DNA of 64,000 nt, taken from an uncultured Prevotellaceae bacterium (lineage in GTDB: Bacteria > Bacteroidota > Bacteroidia > Bacteroidales > Muribaculaceae). Below, one piece after another: positions 10,598 through 19,918 of this stretch. The first letter of the stretch is position 1. Each line of letters starts with the position of its first letter. The stretch spans positions 111,259 through 175,258 of the forward strand of contig ONKF01000003.1 in the NCBI GenBank assembly GCA_900318335.1, given 5' to 3'. The notes beneath the pieces are model-generated. The model was not told the DNA's origin. It searched no databases and saw only the letters and a list, made by a program, of their open reading frames with translations. The translations under genes were made by a program, and so were the position numbers.

Positions 10598-11296
10598 TTA
10601 ATTACCGGAAAGGATGATATCGATCACGGCATTGACGTCACTGATACCTACCTCGCCATCACCGTTCACATCGGCCGATTGCTGGTATTCAGCACCTGAA
10701 AGGATCTGGTCAACAAGAGCATTGACGTCGCTGATGCCTACCTCGCCATCACCGTTCACGTCGCCCTTGATGGGTTCAGGCGCGCCGCCCTTGACAAACC
10801 TCAGCGTCATGGACGGTCCCCAAGCCTTGTGGGTAACGGTGGGAGGGAAACCGCTCTTGACCACGAGCTCGATGCGCAGGTCCACTATACACTCACCATC
10901 GGCAGTGGGGAACCACTCGCTCTGGATATCCTGGAGGTTGCCCATGAGCATGCCCTCGGCAGTGGTGTAGTTGCCCACAGCTGTCTGAGAATTACAGGAT
11001 GTGGGGAAACAAATCTGATAGGCACCGTTATCAATCCTGGTTATGGTATAATGCATCTTGATGGTCTCGGTAGGAGGAGCCGATACATTCATAACCGAGA
11101 TGCCCGAGTAGATGACCTCTCCCGAAAAATCATTAAATTCCACCTTGTCGCGAACGACAGTCGCACCATTCTCGATAATGTTACCATTCTCGTCAACAAA
11201 GGCGAAACTCTGGTCATAGTCTTGGGCCATGACAGGCATTGCCAATAAAGACAAGCCAAACAATAAAGCGGTAAAGACTTTTTTCATAATCTTCAT
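10598..11296 (-). CDS. Secreted protein with C-terminal dockerin-type repeat pair
   Basis: 232 residues with a signal peptide (core FTALLFGLSLLAMPVMA). The body (about residues 25-170) is beta-rich and not recognised. The C-terminus has two copies of the calcium-loop motif DVNGDGEVGISDVNA about 30 residues apart, which is the dockerin type I arrangement. In cellulosomes dockerins bind cohesins; in Bacteroidetes secreted proteins similar tails occur without a known partner, and no cohesin is visible here. A second ATG three codons in (11287) is an equally good start. It is the fourth gene of the TlpA/DUF6029/Omp28 operon. Confidence 0.75.
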   Translation of the reverse strand: MKIMKKVFTALLFGLSLLAMPVMAQDYDQSFAFVDENGNIIENGATVVRDKVEFNDFSGEVIYSGISVMNVSAPPTETIKMHYTITRIDNGAYQICFPTSCNSQTAVGNYTTAEGMLMGNLQDIQSEWFPTADGECIVDLRIELVVKSGFPPTVTHKAWGPSMTLRFVKGGAPEPIKGDVNGDGEVGISDVNALVDQILSGAEYQQSADVNGDGEVGISDVNAVIDIILSGN

Positions 11297-11318
11297 TAAA
11301 TATATACCATGTATAAGG

Positions 11319-12113
11319 TTAATTAAGCACTCTGGTTTTAGTCACTTGTTGCACGCCGTCTTCGTCATACAGGAAAGTAACGATAGCGCAATGCTCGGGC
11401 ACCCATGCGGGTTCGAACTTCAGTTCATAGTGATTTACAGCCACCTGGCCATGGTTCACAGTCACCGGGTCACCCCAAGGGTCGTTGACACTTGCCCTGA
11501 AGACGTGCATGTGGTTATAATGCTCGGTGATACTGCCATCAGGCATGTACTGGAAGCTATCAATGCTGTCCTCGACAAGCCACACCTGCAAGTTGCCGCT
11601 GACAGCCAGTGAGTCCAAACCGATGGTCTGCACCTCGATGGCCGCTTGACGCGAGTCAATGTCATAATTAACACGTGTCTGGAAATTCACTGGAGGCTCG
11701 ACTGCTATTTCATAGTTCACGCCACCAGCCCAATCGGTGTAACTAAACGGGGTTGAGTCAAACAACCTGTCAATCAGACCTATGGGCTGAGCCGACATTC
11801 CCCACGCGTTGAAATACATATCACCCACCTCGGTATAAAGTGGCGACATTTCACCCTTGTTCTTGCTGAAGGGACCCGAATGGATAGCCACGGCAATGAC
11901 AGTCGTGTCGCCAAACTCCTTGATAAGACGTTCAATCTCCTCGGTGGCTCGCGGACAGTTCACGCAATACTGGCCCGTGTAGTCCTCGATGAGTACACCA
12001 CGGCACGCCTCGGGCGGCTCGACATAGGTGAGGCGATCACTGAACTTGACTTCGTCACAGGAAACAACCAGCACCAATGCTGCCAACATCAATATATTGT
12101 AAATCTTTTTCAT
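11319..12113 (-). CDS. Omp28-like thioredoxin-fold lipoprotein
   Basis: 264 residues. The lipobox VVSC puts the lipidated cysteine at residue 19, so this is a lipoprotein, probably of the outer membrane. A second active-site-like motif, EDYTGQYCVNCPRA (CxxC at residues 50 and 53), is followed by an Omp28-like thioredoxin fold (IAVAIHSGPF near residue 75). It starts 3 nt after the preceding DUF6029-like gene, so the two are translationally close. It may exchange disulfides with the TlpA-like protein of the same operon; that is inferred from context. Confidence 0.75.
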   Translation of the reverse strand: MKKIYNILMLAALVLVVSCDEVKFSDRLTYVEPPEACRGVLIEDYTGQYCVNCPRATEEIERLIKEFGDTTVIAVAIHSGPFSKNKGEMSPLYTEVGDMYFNAWGMSAQPIGLIDRLFDSTPFSYTDWAGGVNYEIAVEPPVNFQTRVNYDIDSRQAAIEVQTIGLDSLAVSGNLQVWLVEDSIDSFQYMPDGSITEHYNHMHVFRASVNDPWGDPVTVNHGQVAVNHYELKFEPAWVPEHCAIVTFLYDEDGVQQVTKTRVLN

Positions 12114-12116
12114 CGC

Positions 12117-13775
12117 TTAGAACGTGTAATTATAGGATAACGTGAACCCTCGTGTGGCAGGCACCCAGCGGCAGACGCCACCCGAGCAGTTGTAGCCCGC
12201 GTCAGTGCGGCCATAACCAGCCTGGATGCGGTGGGACTTGAGGCTATAAGTCACAAGGGCCTGATAGTAGTGAATCTTGGTTTCGCCGCAGTTCCACATG
12301 TCGCTTACAGTGAACATCCAGTGAGGTGCCCACGACAGTTCGGCCAAGCCAAAAGCCCAGTCTCCCCGATCGCCTTTGCAGAACTGATACTGCAACTCGC
12401 AGCGCAACGTCAGGCTGGGCGAGAACTTGTACTTACCGTCGGCCACCAGGATGTTGCTGGTGATCATGCCGCCATGACCCTCGACAACGGTCATGTTATA
12501 GCGCTGGTTCATGTACATGAACACGAGCGAGAAGTCGCGGGTAAAGCGCTTGTCAATCTGCACGTCGATATCCTGATAATAGGTCTCACCCATCTTGAAG
12601 AAAGACGACTTGTGGCCATCGCTGCCCATCAAGCTACCTTCAATGACTGGATTCTTGAGTTCGCCTTCATCCAGGCCCCGGACGTGGGAGAAGTTGGCCT
12701 TGACTTTGGTGCCATACTTACCGCCCAGTGCCGTACCCTTCTTGAAGGTATAGCCCGCCTCGGCCTGGAAAGCCCACTCGCCATCAAACTGGGTGGCATA
12801 GGGATATTGTGCCGGCAGGGCATAGGTCTGGTCGTGGGTGAACGGTGGCAGATGATTGATAAAACTCGACGTACCCGTCATGGAGCGGCGGCTGCGGAAT
12901 GCCATATTCTCGCTGCGCTTGGCCTGCAACAGGAAGCTCATGCCCTTTTGAGAATAGGATGCGCTGAGCATGGCAACATTGCCCTTGCCGTAATGGTAAT
13001 AATTGTCAAACGACGGGTCCTGAGACTTCTGGGCGTACTCAGCAAGAATGCTGAATCCCTTGTGTGTCAGGTTGATTCGGGCATCCCAAGCGTTGACAAA
13101 CTTGGGCAAGTTCAACTTGTGGGTCGCATCGACAAAGAAGACATCGTCCTTGTTGTCCTCGTGCTTGTTGACCCAGGATCCACCCAGGCTGATGCGGGTA
13201 TCGTTAGCCTCGAGCGACTTGATGAACTGCTCGAGACCCACCTCGACATCCACACCGCTGACGAGGGCATCGTTGTGATGCCAATAGCGGCGCTGCTTAC
13301 CCGTGAGTGCCTTGAGGGAAATGCCCTCTACAGGTTTATAGGCCAGGCGCGCGCCACGCAGGGCGTTATCGATGCCCAAGGAGCGCTCCTCATAGGTGCG
13401 CAAGATAAACCCCGAGCCGAATTGCTCGTAGTAGTCGCCCAGAGTGAGTTCCACGTTCTTGTAATGTCCCTTGACATAGAAGTGAGGTACGCCCCACCCC
13501 TTCAGGTCGGGTTCGTATCCGGGCAACGGGTACTGCAAGAACTCAAAGCGGCCTCCAGCATCAACATACTTGCTACCCAACTTGAGATCCACATAGGTAT
13601 TGGTCAGCACCTTGTCATCGTAATGCTCAGTACCGATCTTCTCGTCGTCCTGCGGGATAAGGACATCGCTCTGGACACTACCGCTCAGAGTCACCTGCCC
13701 CATAGCAGACCCTGCCGCAGCCAGCATTATCGCGGGCAGCAGCAGGCGCAATATATCCAATCGTCTCATTATCAT
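12117..13775 (-). CDS. DUF6029-like outer-membrane beta-barrel protein
   Basis: 552 residues with a signal peptide ending near SAMGQ. The rest alternates polar and aromatic residues as in beta-barrel proteins (for example HFYVKGHYKNVELTLGDYYE) and ends in the aromatic FTLSYNYTF, a typical outer-membrane C-terminus. It resembles the Bacteroidetes DUF6029 family from memory; the family name could not be checked. It lies between the TlpA-like gene (21 nt upstream) and the Omp28-like lipoprotein (3 nt downstream). A start two codons downstream (MRRLDIL) is possible. Confidence 0.7.
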   Translation of the reverse strand: MIMRRLDILRLLLPAIMLAAAGSAMGQVTLSGSVQSDVLIPQDDEKIGTEHYDDKVLTNTYVDLKLGSKYVDAGGRFEFLQYPLPGYEPDLKGWGVPHFYVKGHYKNVELTLGDYYEQFGSGFILRTYEERSLGIDNALRGARLAYKPVEGISLKALTGKQRRYWHHNDALVSGVDVEVGLEQFIKSLEANDTRISLGGSWVNKHEDNKDDVFFVDATHKLNLPKFVNAWDARINLTHKGFSILAEYAQKSQDPSFDNYYHYGKGNVAMLSASYSQKGMSFLLQAKRSENMAFRSRRSMTGTSSFINHLPPFTHDQTYALPAQYPYATQFDGEWAFQAEAGYTFKKGTALGGKYGTKVKANFSHVRGLDEGELKNPVIEGSLMGSDGHKSSFFKMGETYYQDIDVQIDKRFTRDFSLVFMYMNQRYNMTVVEGHGGMITSNILVADGKYKFSPSLTLRCELQYQFCKGDRGDWAFGLAELSWAPHWMFTVSDMWNCGETKIHYYQALVTYSLKSHRIQAGYGRTDAGYNCSGGVCRWVPATRGFTLSYNYTF

Positions 13776-13796
13776 TCAGCTATCTTGGCTATCACT

Positions 13797-14294
13797 CTAC
13801 TTGGCAATGAGTTTACGCACTTCCTCGATGAGTTCGTTCTCGGCACCATCGGTGTAGCCGCTATGTTTTGCGGCGATGTTACCGTTGCCGTCAACCACCA
13901 CAACAAAGGGAATCATCTGTCCGCCCAGAGCTTTCAAGAGCTCGCTGTTGGGGTCCAGCAACACCTCATATTCCCACTCGTTCTGGTCAACGAGGGGTTT
14001 CACCTTGTTGATGTTCTGCCCCTGGTCGATGCTCACTGCATAGATCTTGACACCGGTCTCCTCCTTCCACTCGTCATAGACATCGGCAATAGCCGAGAGC
14101 TCGCGGTTGCAGGGCTTGCACCAAGTGGCAAAGAAGTCGATGATGAACGGCTTGCCGTCGTTACTTAAGGTCTCGCTCTGGACTGTAGCGCCATCGATAC
14201 TCTTCAACGTCACGGCAGGCAACTGTGCCTGGGCAACGCCAATACCGGCCATCAGGCACACCATTAAGGCAAATAAATACTTTTTCATATACAT
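13797..14294 (-). CDS. TlpA-like thioredoxin, exported
   Basis: 165 residues. A signal peptide (MKKYLFALMVCLMAGIGVAQA) precedes a TlpA/ResA-type thioredoxin domain with the active site FFATWCKPC at about residues 54-62 and the SIDQG loop downstream. Such proteins reduce or oxidise disulfides of exported substrates. It is the first gene of a five-gene minus-strand operon, with a -7 box 46 nt upstream. The initiation codon could be the first ATG or the MKK two codons later. The two Omp28-like proteins of the operon also carry CxxC motifs and are plausible partners. Confidence 0.88.
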   Translation of the reverse strand: MYMKKYLFALMVCLMAGIGVAQAQLPAVTLKSIDGATVQSETLSNDGKPFIIDFFATWCKPCNRELSAIADVYDEWKEETGVKIYAVSIDQGQNINKVKPLVDQNEWEYEVLLDPNSELLKALGGQMIPFVVVVDGNGNIAAKHSGYTDGAENELIEEVRKLIAK

Positions 14295-14340
14295 TACTAT
14301 CTAAAAATTACTATTACTAATTCCATTTTTAATAATGTGG

Positions 14341-14348
14341 CAAAGATA
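14341..14348 (-). promoter_or_regulatory. -7 box for the TlpA/DUF6029/Omp28 operon
   Basis: On the minus strand this reads TATCTTTG, a full match to TAnnTTTG. A TTTTAGG sequence about 22 nt upstream may be the -33 element. Confidence 0.65.
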
Positions 14349-14452
14349 GCAATTATTAAATTAATAATGACCTAAAACAGGAAAAAAAACTTGCTTTTCC
14401 GATTTTTTTTGCATTTTTGCGACAAGTTACCCTGCAGCAGCGACAAAATAAA

Positions 14453-14486
14453 AGCCCTGAGCCTCCATTGTAGGGAGCTCAGGGCT
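14453..14486 (-). terminator. Rho-independent terminator for the gene at 14521
   Basis: AGCCCTGAGC (14453-14462) pairs perfectly with GCTCAGGGCT (14477-14486). Read on the minus strand the hairpin is followed by TTTATTTT, so it fits the end of the 14521-16104 transcript. Confidence 0.8.
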
Positions 14487-14520
14487 CTAAGCCATATTAA
14501 TGAATCACGAAATATCGCTA

Positions 14521-16104
14521 TTACTTAAGCACCTTGCGGGAAGTGACATTGCCATTGGCATCGGTCATGCGGATGATGTTCACACCGGGCTCCATCTCGT
14601 TGACGCGACGGCCGTCGAGCGTGTAAATCTCGGTCTTCACGGGTTCACCAGCAACCACCTCATTGACAGCGGAATGCTCCTGGCCAGTGATATCAACACA
14701 CATCACAAACATGCCAGAAGTGCCAGGAATAATCTCCCAGTTCTCGTCATAGTCGCCCTCCTGGGTATAGAAAATATAGGCATTGCACTCGTCATAAACA
14801 ACCGAGAAACCGCTGGACTTGAACTCGTCATGACAAATCTGCTTAGTCCAAACGATATTGCCAATCTCATCAAACTTCACAACCATGAAGCTTGCACCAT
14901 TCCAGCTGGTGAGGTTACCATAAAGCAATACCCAGCCATCAGCCTGAGGGATGACCTTGACGGGGGTGAAGCCCCACATCGAGTTCTCGTCGATTGAGCG
15001 TCCATACCTGAAATCGTCGGGCCAGCAGTAGTCGCCAACCGAGTTCAAGACATTCACATTCATGAACATGGTGCCGAAACTATATTCCCAAGCCACAAAT
15101 GCCAAGTCGTCCTTCACACCCATTGCAGCAGAGCCAGCATCGCCATCCTCACTACCGTTACAACTGGGAATCTCGGGCATGTCAACACCATTGGGGGTCA
15201 AGTGGCTGACCACCTGGAATCCGGTGAAGCTGTTCAACACCCTATAGGACAGGAACAGGCCACCCTCGTTGTCGAGTTCGGTGAGCGGCGTGGGCATGTA
15301 GCGGCCATTGGACACCTGACGCTCCTCGATGGTGATGGGATCGTTCCAGAGGTTGGCCAGATTGCCGTCAAGCAGCTGTGCGTCCATACCCAAATCCTCG
15401 TTGTCATAGATGCAATAGATGTTACCCTCGGTAGCGGGCTTCATGACAACGATCTTGCTGTTGAACACCTTAGGCTCGGGTGTTGCCAAGGTGCCGTCGC
15501 CGTTGAAGCGATACATCTGCCAAGCGCTTGCCATGCCACCAAAATACTCGGTGCGGTTAACTGCGACAAAGATATTGTCACCGCTGACACACATCACGGG
15601 ATTGACATCCTCGGCCGAGAAGGTGCCCTCGTTGATATTGACAGAGGGGAACAGAATACCGTCAGCATCCCAAACGGGCTCACCCTCCTGTGTATAACGG
15701 TACAAGTACACCTCGGCCTCTTCGCCATATTCCACATCATTCCTGATATCGGTATAGCCCAACAGGATATCGCCATTGGAAGCCATTGCCAACGCATAGT
15801 CGGTGGTCCAGGTGCGGGTGGGCTTGTCGCTAATCGTCAGGCCCTCTTCACCAAACATGGGATTGCCATTGGCATCAAAAATCTGGAGATAGAGCTTGTA
15901 AGCAAACACGCCATCCGTCATCTGGGGACGCAGCCAGCTGAGAATGATTTTACCATCGGTAGTGCGGATGGTCTTCATCTGCACCTGACCGTCATTACCT
16001 TCCTTATCCAGACGGATTGCCTCGGTGTCGCTGGGCACCCACGTTGCCATCATTGTACCGACAGCAAACAACGACATCATTAAAAAAGTAAAGAATTTCT
16101 TCAT
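14521..16104 (-). CDS. Secreted protein with sorting-type C-terminal tail, function unknown
   Basis: 527 residues with a signal peptide (MKKFFTFLMMSLFAVGTMM). The body has repeated short beta motifs (for example LALAMASNGDILLGYTDIR-like), as in a beta-propeller or a beta-sandwich surface protein, but no family is recognised. The last ~45 residues (EIYTLDGRRVNEMEPGVNII...RKVLK) resemble type IX secretion sorting domains. It has its own -7 box and its own terminator, so it is separate from the operon at 8628-14294 although it lies just upstream of it. Confidence 0.7.
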   Translation of the reverse strand: MKKFFTFLMMSLFAVGTMMATWVPSDTEAIRLDKEGNDGQVQMKTIRTTDGKIILSWLRPQMTDGVFAYKLYLQIFDANGNPMFGEEGLTISDKPTRTWTTDYALAMASNGDILLGYTDIRNDVEYGEEAEVYLYRYTQEGEPVWDADGILFPSVNINEGTFSAEDVNPVMCVSGDNIFVAVNRTEYFGGMASAWQMYRFNGDGTLATPEPKVFNSKIVVMKPATEGNIYCIYDNEDLGMDAQLLDGNLANLWNDPITIEERQVSNGRYMPTPLTELDNEGGLFLSYRVLNSFTGFQVVSHLTPNGVDMPEIPSCNGSEDGDAGSAAMGVKDDLAFVAWEYSFGTMFMNVNVLNSVGDYCWPDDFRYGRSIDENSMWGFTPVKVIPQADGWVLLYGNLTSWNGASFMVVKFDEIGNIVWTKQICHDEFKSSGFSVVYDECNAYIFYTQEGDYDENWEIIPGTSGMFVMCVDITGQEHSAVNEVVAGEPVKTEIYTLDGRRVNEMEPGVNIIRMTDANGNVTSRKVLK

Positions 16105-16192
16105 AAATCTTTGAATTTAAATTGGTTATGGAAATATTTATTAAAACTGAGAATCAAACGATAAAAGTTATTGCACTTTACTTCTAATGCCA

Positions 16193-16200
16193 CAAAAGTA
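16193..16200 (-). promoter_or_regulatory. -7 box for the secreted protein at 14521-16104
   Basis: Minus-strand TACTTTTG fits TAnnTTTG, 89 nt upstream of the start codon. The surrounding 16105-16294 stretch is AT-rich and holds no gene. Confidence 0.6.
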
Positions 16201-16294
16201 AACAATTACAGCAAAACAAGAATAAAAAAAACAAAAAAACGGAAAAATTCTCCTATCAAATACCCAAATTTATGAGCATCGATAAGGGGTAACA

Positions 16295-17254
16295 TCAGAA
16301 GATGCCCTGCCGCCTGAGTGTGTCAATCAGGTCACGTGTGAACTCGTCGGCTCCCGTGGCGTTGAGGTGGATGCCGTCACTGTAGTACTCGTCGTGATGC
16401 ACATACTTGGGAGCGTTGGAGAAATCCAGCAACTTGATGTCCCGCCGCTTGCAGATGTCCTTGACAAAATCCATCACGAGCGTGTCTTGGCCATACCAAA
16501 CTGGAGAAACCACCATCGTCACTTTGGAACCATGGCTCTGGGCCAAATCCAGGAAGCGGTTGAAGTACCTGATTTTTAACGTATCGTACTGGTAGCCCAT
16601 GCTCCTGTCGTACTGAACGGGCGCGTCATGCTGAGTCCTCATCGGGTCAAACGAACCCTGGAAAGGCAAGAACCCCCTGACAGCCTCCTGCTCAGGAGAC
16701 CTGAAGAAGTAGGTAATCAGGTCCATCAGACAGGATGAATTGTGGCGGTAAAGCGAACTCCACATCTTGTAGCGCTGGGTGGCATCGACCTGCCACAGCA
16801 GGCTGTCGATGGCTGCGTGGCGGCCATAATGCAACTTCATGCGGCCCAATGCCCGCTGGGTCTCGTCAAAGATGAGATAGTCATAGATGGGTGTCACCTC
16901 ATAGATGATGTGGCTCGGGTAACTCCGCTCCCCTATCATGAGAAGACGGGAATAGGCCAGCAGGATGCCGCAGGCACCCTCGCCGCAGTTATAGCAGGAA
17001 AGTCCCAACGAGTCGGTCATCATCTGGGCATTGTAGTGGCGGAAGGCCTTGGACGAACCCATTATCAACACATCGCTCACCACACTGTCGCTGATGTAGT
17101 TGTCGCGCCCAGCCTCGCCCGAGGTGATGCGTGACGAGACGTAGTCAAGCCCAGCCCCCAATGTCACGTCGAGCACGACGAGCACCAGCAGCAGGGCCCC
17201 GGCCCTGGCAAGAAACGACTTTATGAGTTTATGTCCGCGGGCTTTATCCATCAT
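16295..17254 (-). CDS. SGNH/GDSL-like protein paired with the MBOAT acyltransferase
   Basis: 319 residues with an N-terminal membrane anchor (about residues 12-34). It has the SGNH pattern: the nucleophile block IMGSSKAFRHY near residue 66 and the C-terminal SDGIHLNATGADEF block (D-x-x-H) near 293-305. AlgJ/AlgX- and DltD-like proteins with this architecture work with an MBOAT O-acyltransferase to move acyl groups to extracytoplasmic polymers. Its start codon overlaps the MBOAT stop (TGATG), which implies translational coupling. The polymer that is modified is unknown. Confidence 0.75.
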   Translation of the reverse strand: MMDKARGHKLIKSFLARAGALLLVLVVLDVTLGAGLDYVSSRITSGEAGRDNYISDSVVSDVLIMGSSKAFRHYNAQMMTDSLGLSCYNCGEGACGILLAYSRLLMIGERSYPSHIIYEVTPIYDYLIFDETQRALGRMKLHYGRHAAIDSLLWQVDATQRYKMWSSLYRHNSSCLMDLITYFFRSPEQEAVRGFLPFQGSFDPMRTQHDAPVQYDRSMGYQYDTLKIRYFNRFLDLAQSHGSKVTMVVSPVWYGQDTLVMDFVKDICKRRDIKLLDFSNAPKYVHHDEYYSDGIHLNATGADEFTRDLIDTLRRQGIF

Positions 17255-18669
17255 CAGAACTGATTATAAATGAACTGGTCGGAATCCAAGACTCCGGTCA
17301 ACAGAATCATGACAACAAGTGACAGATAGGTGCCCCACCGCACAATGGCATGGCGGCTGTCCATCAGGGGAACACGCCCCGGGAAGAACTCGTCACGCGC
17401 ATCCTTGAGAAACAACAGGGTAATGCCAATTACCGTAAACGGGAAATTGGGCACCCAGTCGAAATAGACCGAGAACGGCAAACTGAAGTCAAAGATCCTG
17501 GAATACACGCCACAAGCGTCCACAACAGTGGGCAAGCGGAAGAACACAAGGGCAGCACAAAAGGCGCCGAAAGTGAGGCAGATCCTGCACAACCTGACCC
17601 AAGGGCCTCCCGTGCAGCGTTGCCAGCCAATAGCCTTCTCGATGCACATGAACACACCCAACATGGCACCCCAGATCACAAAGGTCCAGTTAGCGCCATG
17701 CCAGATGCCGCTGACGACAAAGGTGATGAGGATGTTGAGATAGTTGCGCCACGGAGCACAACGGCTACCGCCCAAGGGGATATAGATGTAGTCACGTAAC
17801 CATGTGAACAGGGAGATGTGCCAACGGCGCCACAAGTCGGCCACGCTCGTGGCAAAGAACGGCCGGCGGAAGTTTTCGGTCAAGTCAAAGCCCAAAACGC
17901 GCGCCACACCAAGGGCCATGAGCGAATATCCGGCAAAGTCGGCATAAATCTGGATAGCATGGAGGATAATCGCGACCAGATTGGTCATGCCCGTGTAGTT
18001 CAGGTAATGGGAATAAACCGTATCGACATAGATGGCGACACGGTCGGCCACAACGACCTTCATAAACATACCCCAGAGCAGCATCTTCATGCCCTCGACA
18101 GCCTTGGGATAGTCAAAATAAGGGCGCAGACTCTTCAGCTGCGGGATGACAAGAGACGCCTTGTTAATGGGACCCGACATAATGCTCGGGAAGAAGGAGA
18201 CGAACAGGGCGTAGGTGAGGAAATCCCGCTCAACCTCCTGACGCTTATAATACACGTCCCAGAGATAGCCCAGAGCCTGCAGGGTAAAGAACGAGATGCC
18301 CACTGGGATGGCCCAGTTCAAACCTTGCAAGTGAAAATGCAGCCCAGCCATCGAGAGCAGTCCGGTCAAGGCCTCGTTCAGGAAATTGAAGTACTTGAAC
18401 AGCAACAGGGGCAGCAAGGACAGGACAACACCCGCCGTAAGCGTCAACTTGGGGCGACGTGAGCCCTTCAGGAGCAATGCCGTCGCATAAGTCACCAGAG
18501 TCACACCCAACAGCACAAGGGCATAAACGGGCTTCCACTGCATGTACAACAGATAACTGACAACCAGCAGAAACACGTTGCGGCACTTGCCATATCGTGC
18601 CGGGATGGCATAATAGAGCAGGAACAGCAGCGGGAACGCTATGATGAAATTAAACGAGTTGAACAGCAT
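17254..18669 (-). CDS. MBOAT-family O-acyltransferase (AlgI/DltB-like)
   Basis: 471 residues with about ten hydrophobic membrane segments. The MBOAT signature is present: WHISLFTWLRDYIYIPLGGSR (compressed here) and the catalytic-histidine region SGIWHGANWTFVIWG near residue 320. AlgI/DltB-type proteins pass acyl groups from cytoplasmic donors across the inner membrane. It is coupled by overlapping stop and start codons to the SGNH protein, and follows the LptF/LptG permease after 39 nt. The order tgt - permease - MBOAT - SGNH suggests one transcript and an envelope target. Confidence 0.9.
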   Translation of the reverse strand: MLFNSFNFIIAFPLLFLLYYAIPARYGKCRNVFLLVVSYLLYMQWKPVYALVLLGVTLVTYATALLLKGSRRPKLTLTAGVVLSLLPLLLFKYFNFLNEALTGLLSMAGLHFHLQGLNWAIPVGISFFTLQALGYLWDVYYKRQEVERDFLTYALFVSFFPSIMSGPINKASLVIPQLKSLRPYFDYPKAVEGMKMLLWGMFMKVVVADRVAIYVDTVYSHYLNYTGMTNLVAIILHAIQIYADFAGYSLMALGVARVLGFDLTENFRRPFFATSVADLWRRWHISLFTWLRDYIYIPLGGSRCAPWRNYLNILITFVVSGIWHGANWTFVIWGAMLGVFMCIEKAIGWQRCTGGPWVRLCRICLTFGAFCAALVFFRLPTVVDACGVYSRIFDFSLPFSVYFDWVPNFPFTVIGITLLFLKDARDEFFPGRVPLMDSRHAIVRWGTYLSLVVMILLTGVLDSDQFIYNQF

Positions 18670-18708
18670 CGTTGTAACTCTGGGTTGTCGGGTATCGCCG
18701 CCAGGTCC

Positions 18709-19911
18709 CTATCTGGATGCCCGGTAATAGAGCACGGCGGCAATGATGATATACACAAAATTGGGAATCCACATGGCCACGCGGGGGCTGGTGTAGCCCG
18801 AAACGGCAAATGTGGACGTCACCGTCATGAACAGGATGTAGGAGAAACTGAGCAACAGGCCTAATCCGATATTCAGACCGATGCCGCCCCTGACCTTGCG
18901 GGACGAGAGCGACAGACCGATGATGGTGAGGATGAACGCAGCTGCCGTCATGGCGATGCGGCGCTCATACTCAATCTCGAAGTTCTTAATATTGGCGACG
19001 CCACGGGCCTTCTGCTTGTTGATGTAACGCTTGAGCTCGGGCGAGGTCATGGTCTGCTCGTCGTTCTTGGAGATGAGAAAGTCGCGCGGGTCGATGTTGA
19101 GCAAGGTGTCCATGACAACGCCATGCCTCATGGTCTCCTTCATGCCCTTGAAGTCGCGAATGGTGTAATTACGCAAGGTCCACAAGCCCACCGAGTCATA
19201 TCTAACGGTCTCGGCGGTGAGGCGGGACTTGAGGGTGTTGCCATCAAACTCCTCGAGCGAGAAGCGGAAACCGCTGCGAGTGGTGTTGTCATAGCGTGCC
19301 ATATAGGCCATGACACCCGGCTTGACCTGCAGCTGGATGTTGTCACCATAGATGACTTCCTTGTTCTTGACCCACTTGTTGGTATAGGCGATGCGCTCCA
19401 CATTGGCAGGCGGAATGATGTAAGCCGCAAGCAGATAGCTACCCAAAGCGATGACCGCTGCCGACACCATGTAGGGCACCGTCAGCCGGTGGAAACTGAT
19501 GCCGTTGGAGAGCATGGCGATGATCTCGCTGCGGTCGGCAAGGCGTGAGGTGAAAAAGATGACCGCAATAAAGGTGAACAACGGGCTGAACTGACTGAGC
19601 ACAAAGGGCAGGAAGTTCATGAAATACTGGAAGACGGTCGCCTTCCAGGGGGCGGTGAGCACGGCATCCAGTTTCTCGTTGATATCAAACACCACCACAA
19701 TAGCGAACAGCAGCAGGATGGCGAAGAAGAATGTGCCCAAGAAATTCTTGATGATATATCGGTCAAACCGCTTCACGTAATACCACGGATAGTGACGCCG
19801 GGTATCGCGAGGAGCGGATTCGACGGGCTGAACGGAATCAGTCGTGTTGACTGGCTTATTCTGTGCCTCGGCGGGTTGCATCTCTATGTTCTTGAGTTCC
19901 TCTTCCATCAC
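18709..19911 (-). CDS. LptF/LptG-family lipopolysaccharide export permease
   Basis: 400 residues. It has the LptF/G pattern: a positively charged N-terminus, a first membrane helix followed by FDINEKLD, two more helices, a large periplasmic jelly-roll-like domain (about residues 165-300) and three C-terminal helices. It would work with LptB and LptC to extract LPS from the inner membrane. The extended polar N-terminus (about 35 residues before RRHYPWYYVKRFDRYI) is longer than usual. It starts 7 nt after tgt, an arrangement I recall as common in Bacteroidetes. Confidence 0.88.
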   Translation of the reverse strand: MMEEELKNIEMQPAEAQNKPVNTTDSVQPVESAPRDTRRHYPWYYVKRFDRYIIKNFLGTFFFAILLLFAIVVVFDINEKLDAVLTAPWKATVFQYFMNFLPFVLSQFSPLFTFIAVIFFTSRLADRSEIIAMLSNGISFHRLTVPYMVSAAVIALGSYLLAAYIIPPANVERIAYTNKWVKNKEVIYGDNIQLQVKPGVMAYMARYDNTTRSGFRFSLEEFDGNTLKSRLTAETVRYDSVGLWTLRNYTIRDFKGMKETMRHGVVMDTLLNIDPRDFLISKNDEQTMTSPELKRYINKQKARGVANIKNFEIEYERRIAMTAAAFILTIIGLSLSSRKVRGGIGLNIGLGLLLSFSYILFMTVTSTFAVSGYTSPRVAMWIPNFVYIIIAAVLYYRASR

Positions 19912-19918
19912 CTTAAGC

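Noticed and set aside
12231-14168. Long plus-strand open frame (about 645 codons) over the DUF6029-like and TlpA-like genes
   Set aside because: Antisense to two genes with signal peptides and clear family features; it has no recognisable domain.
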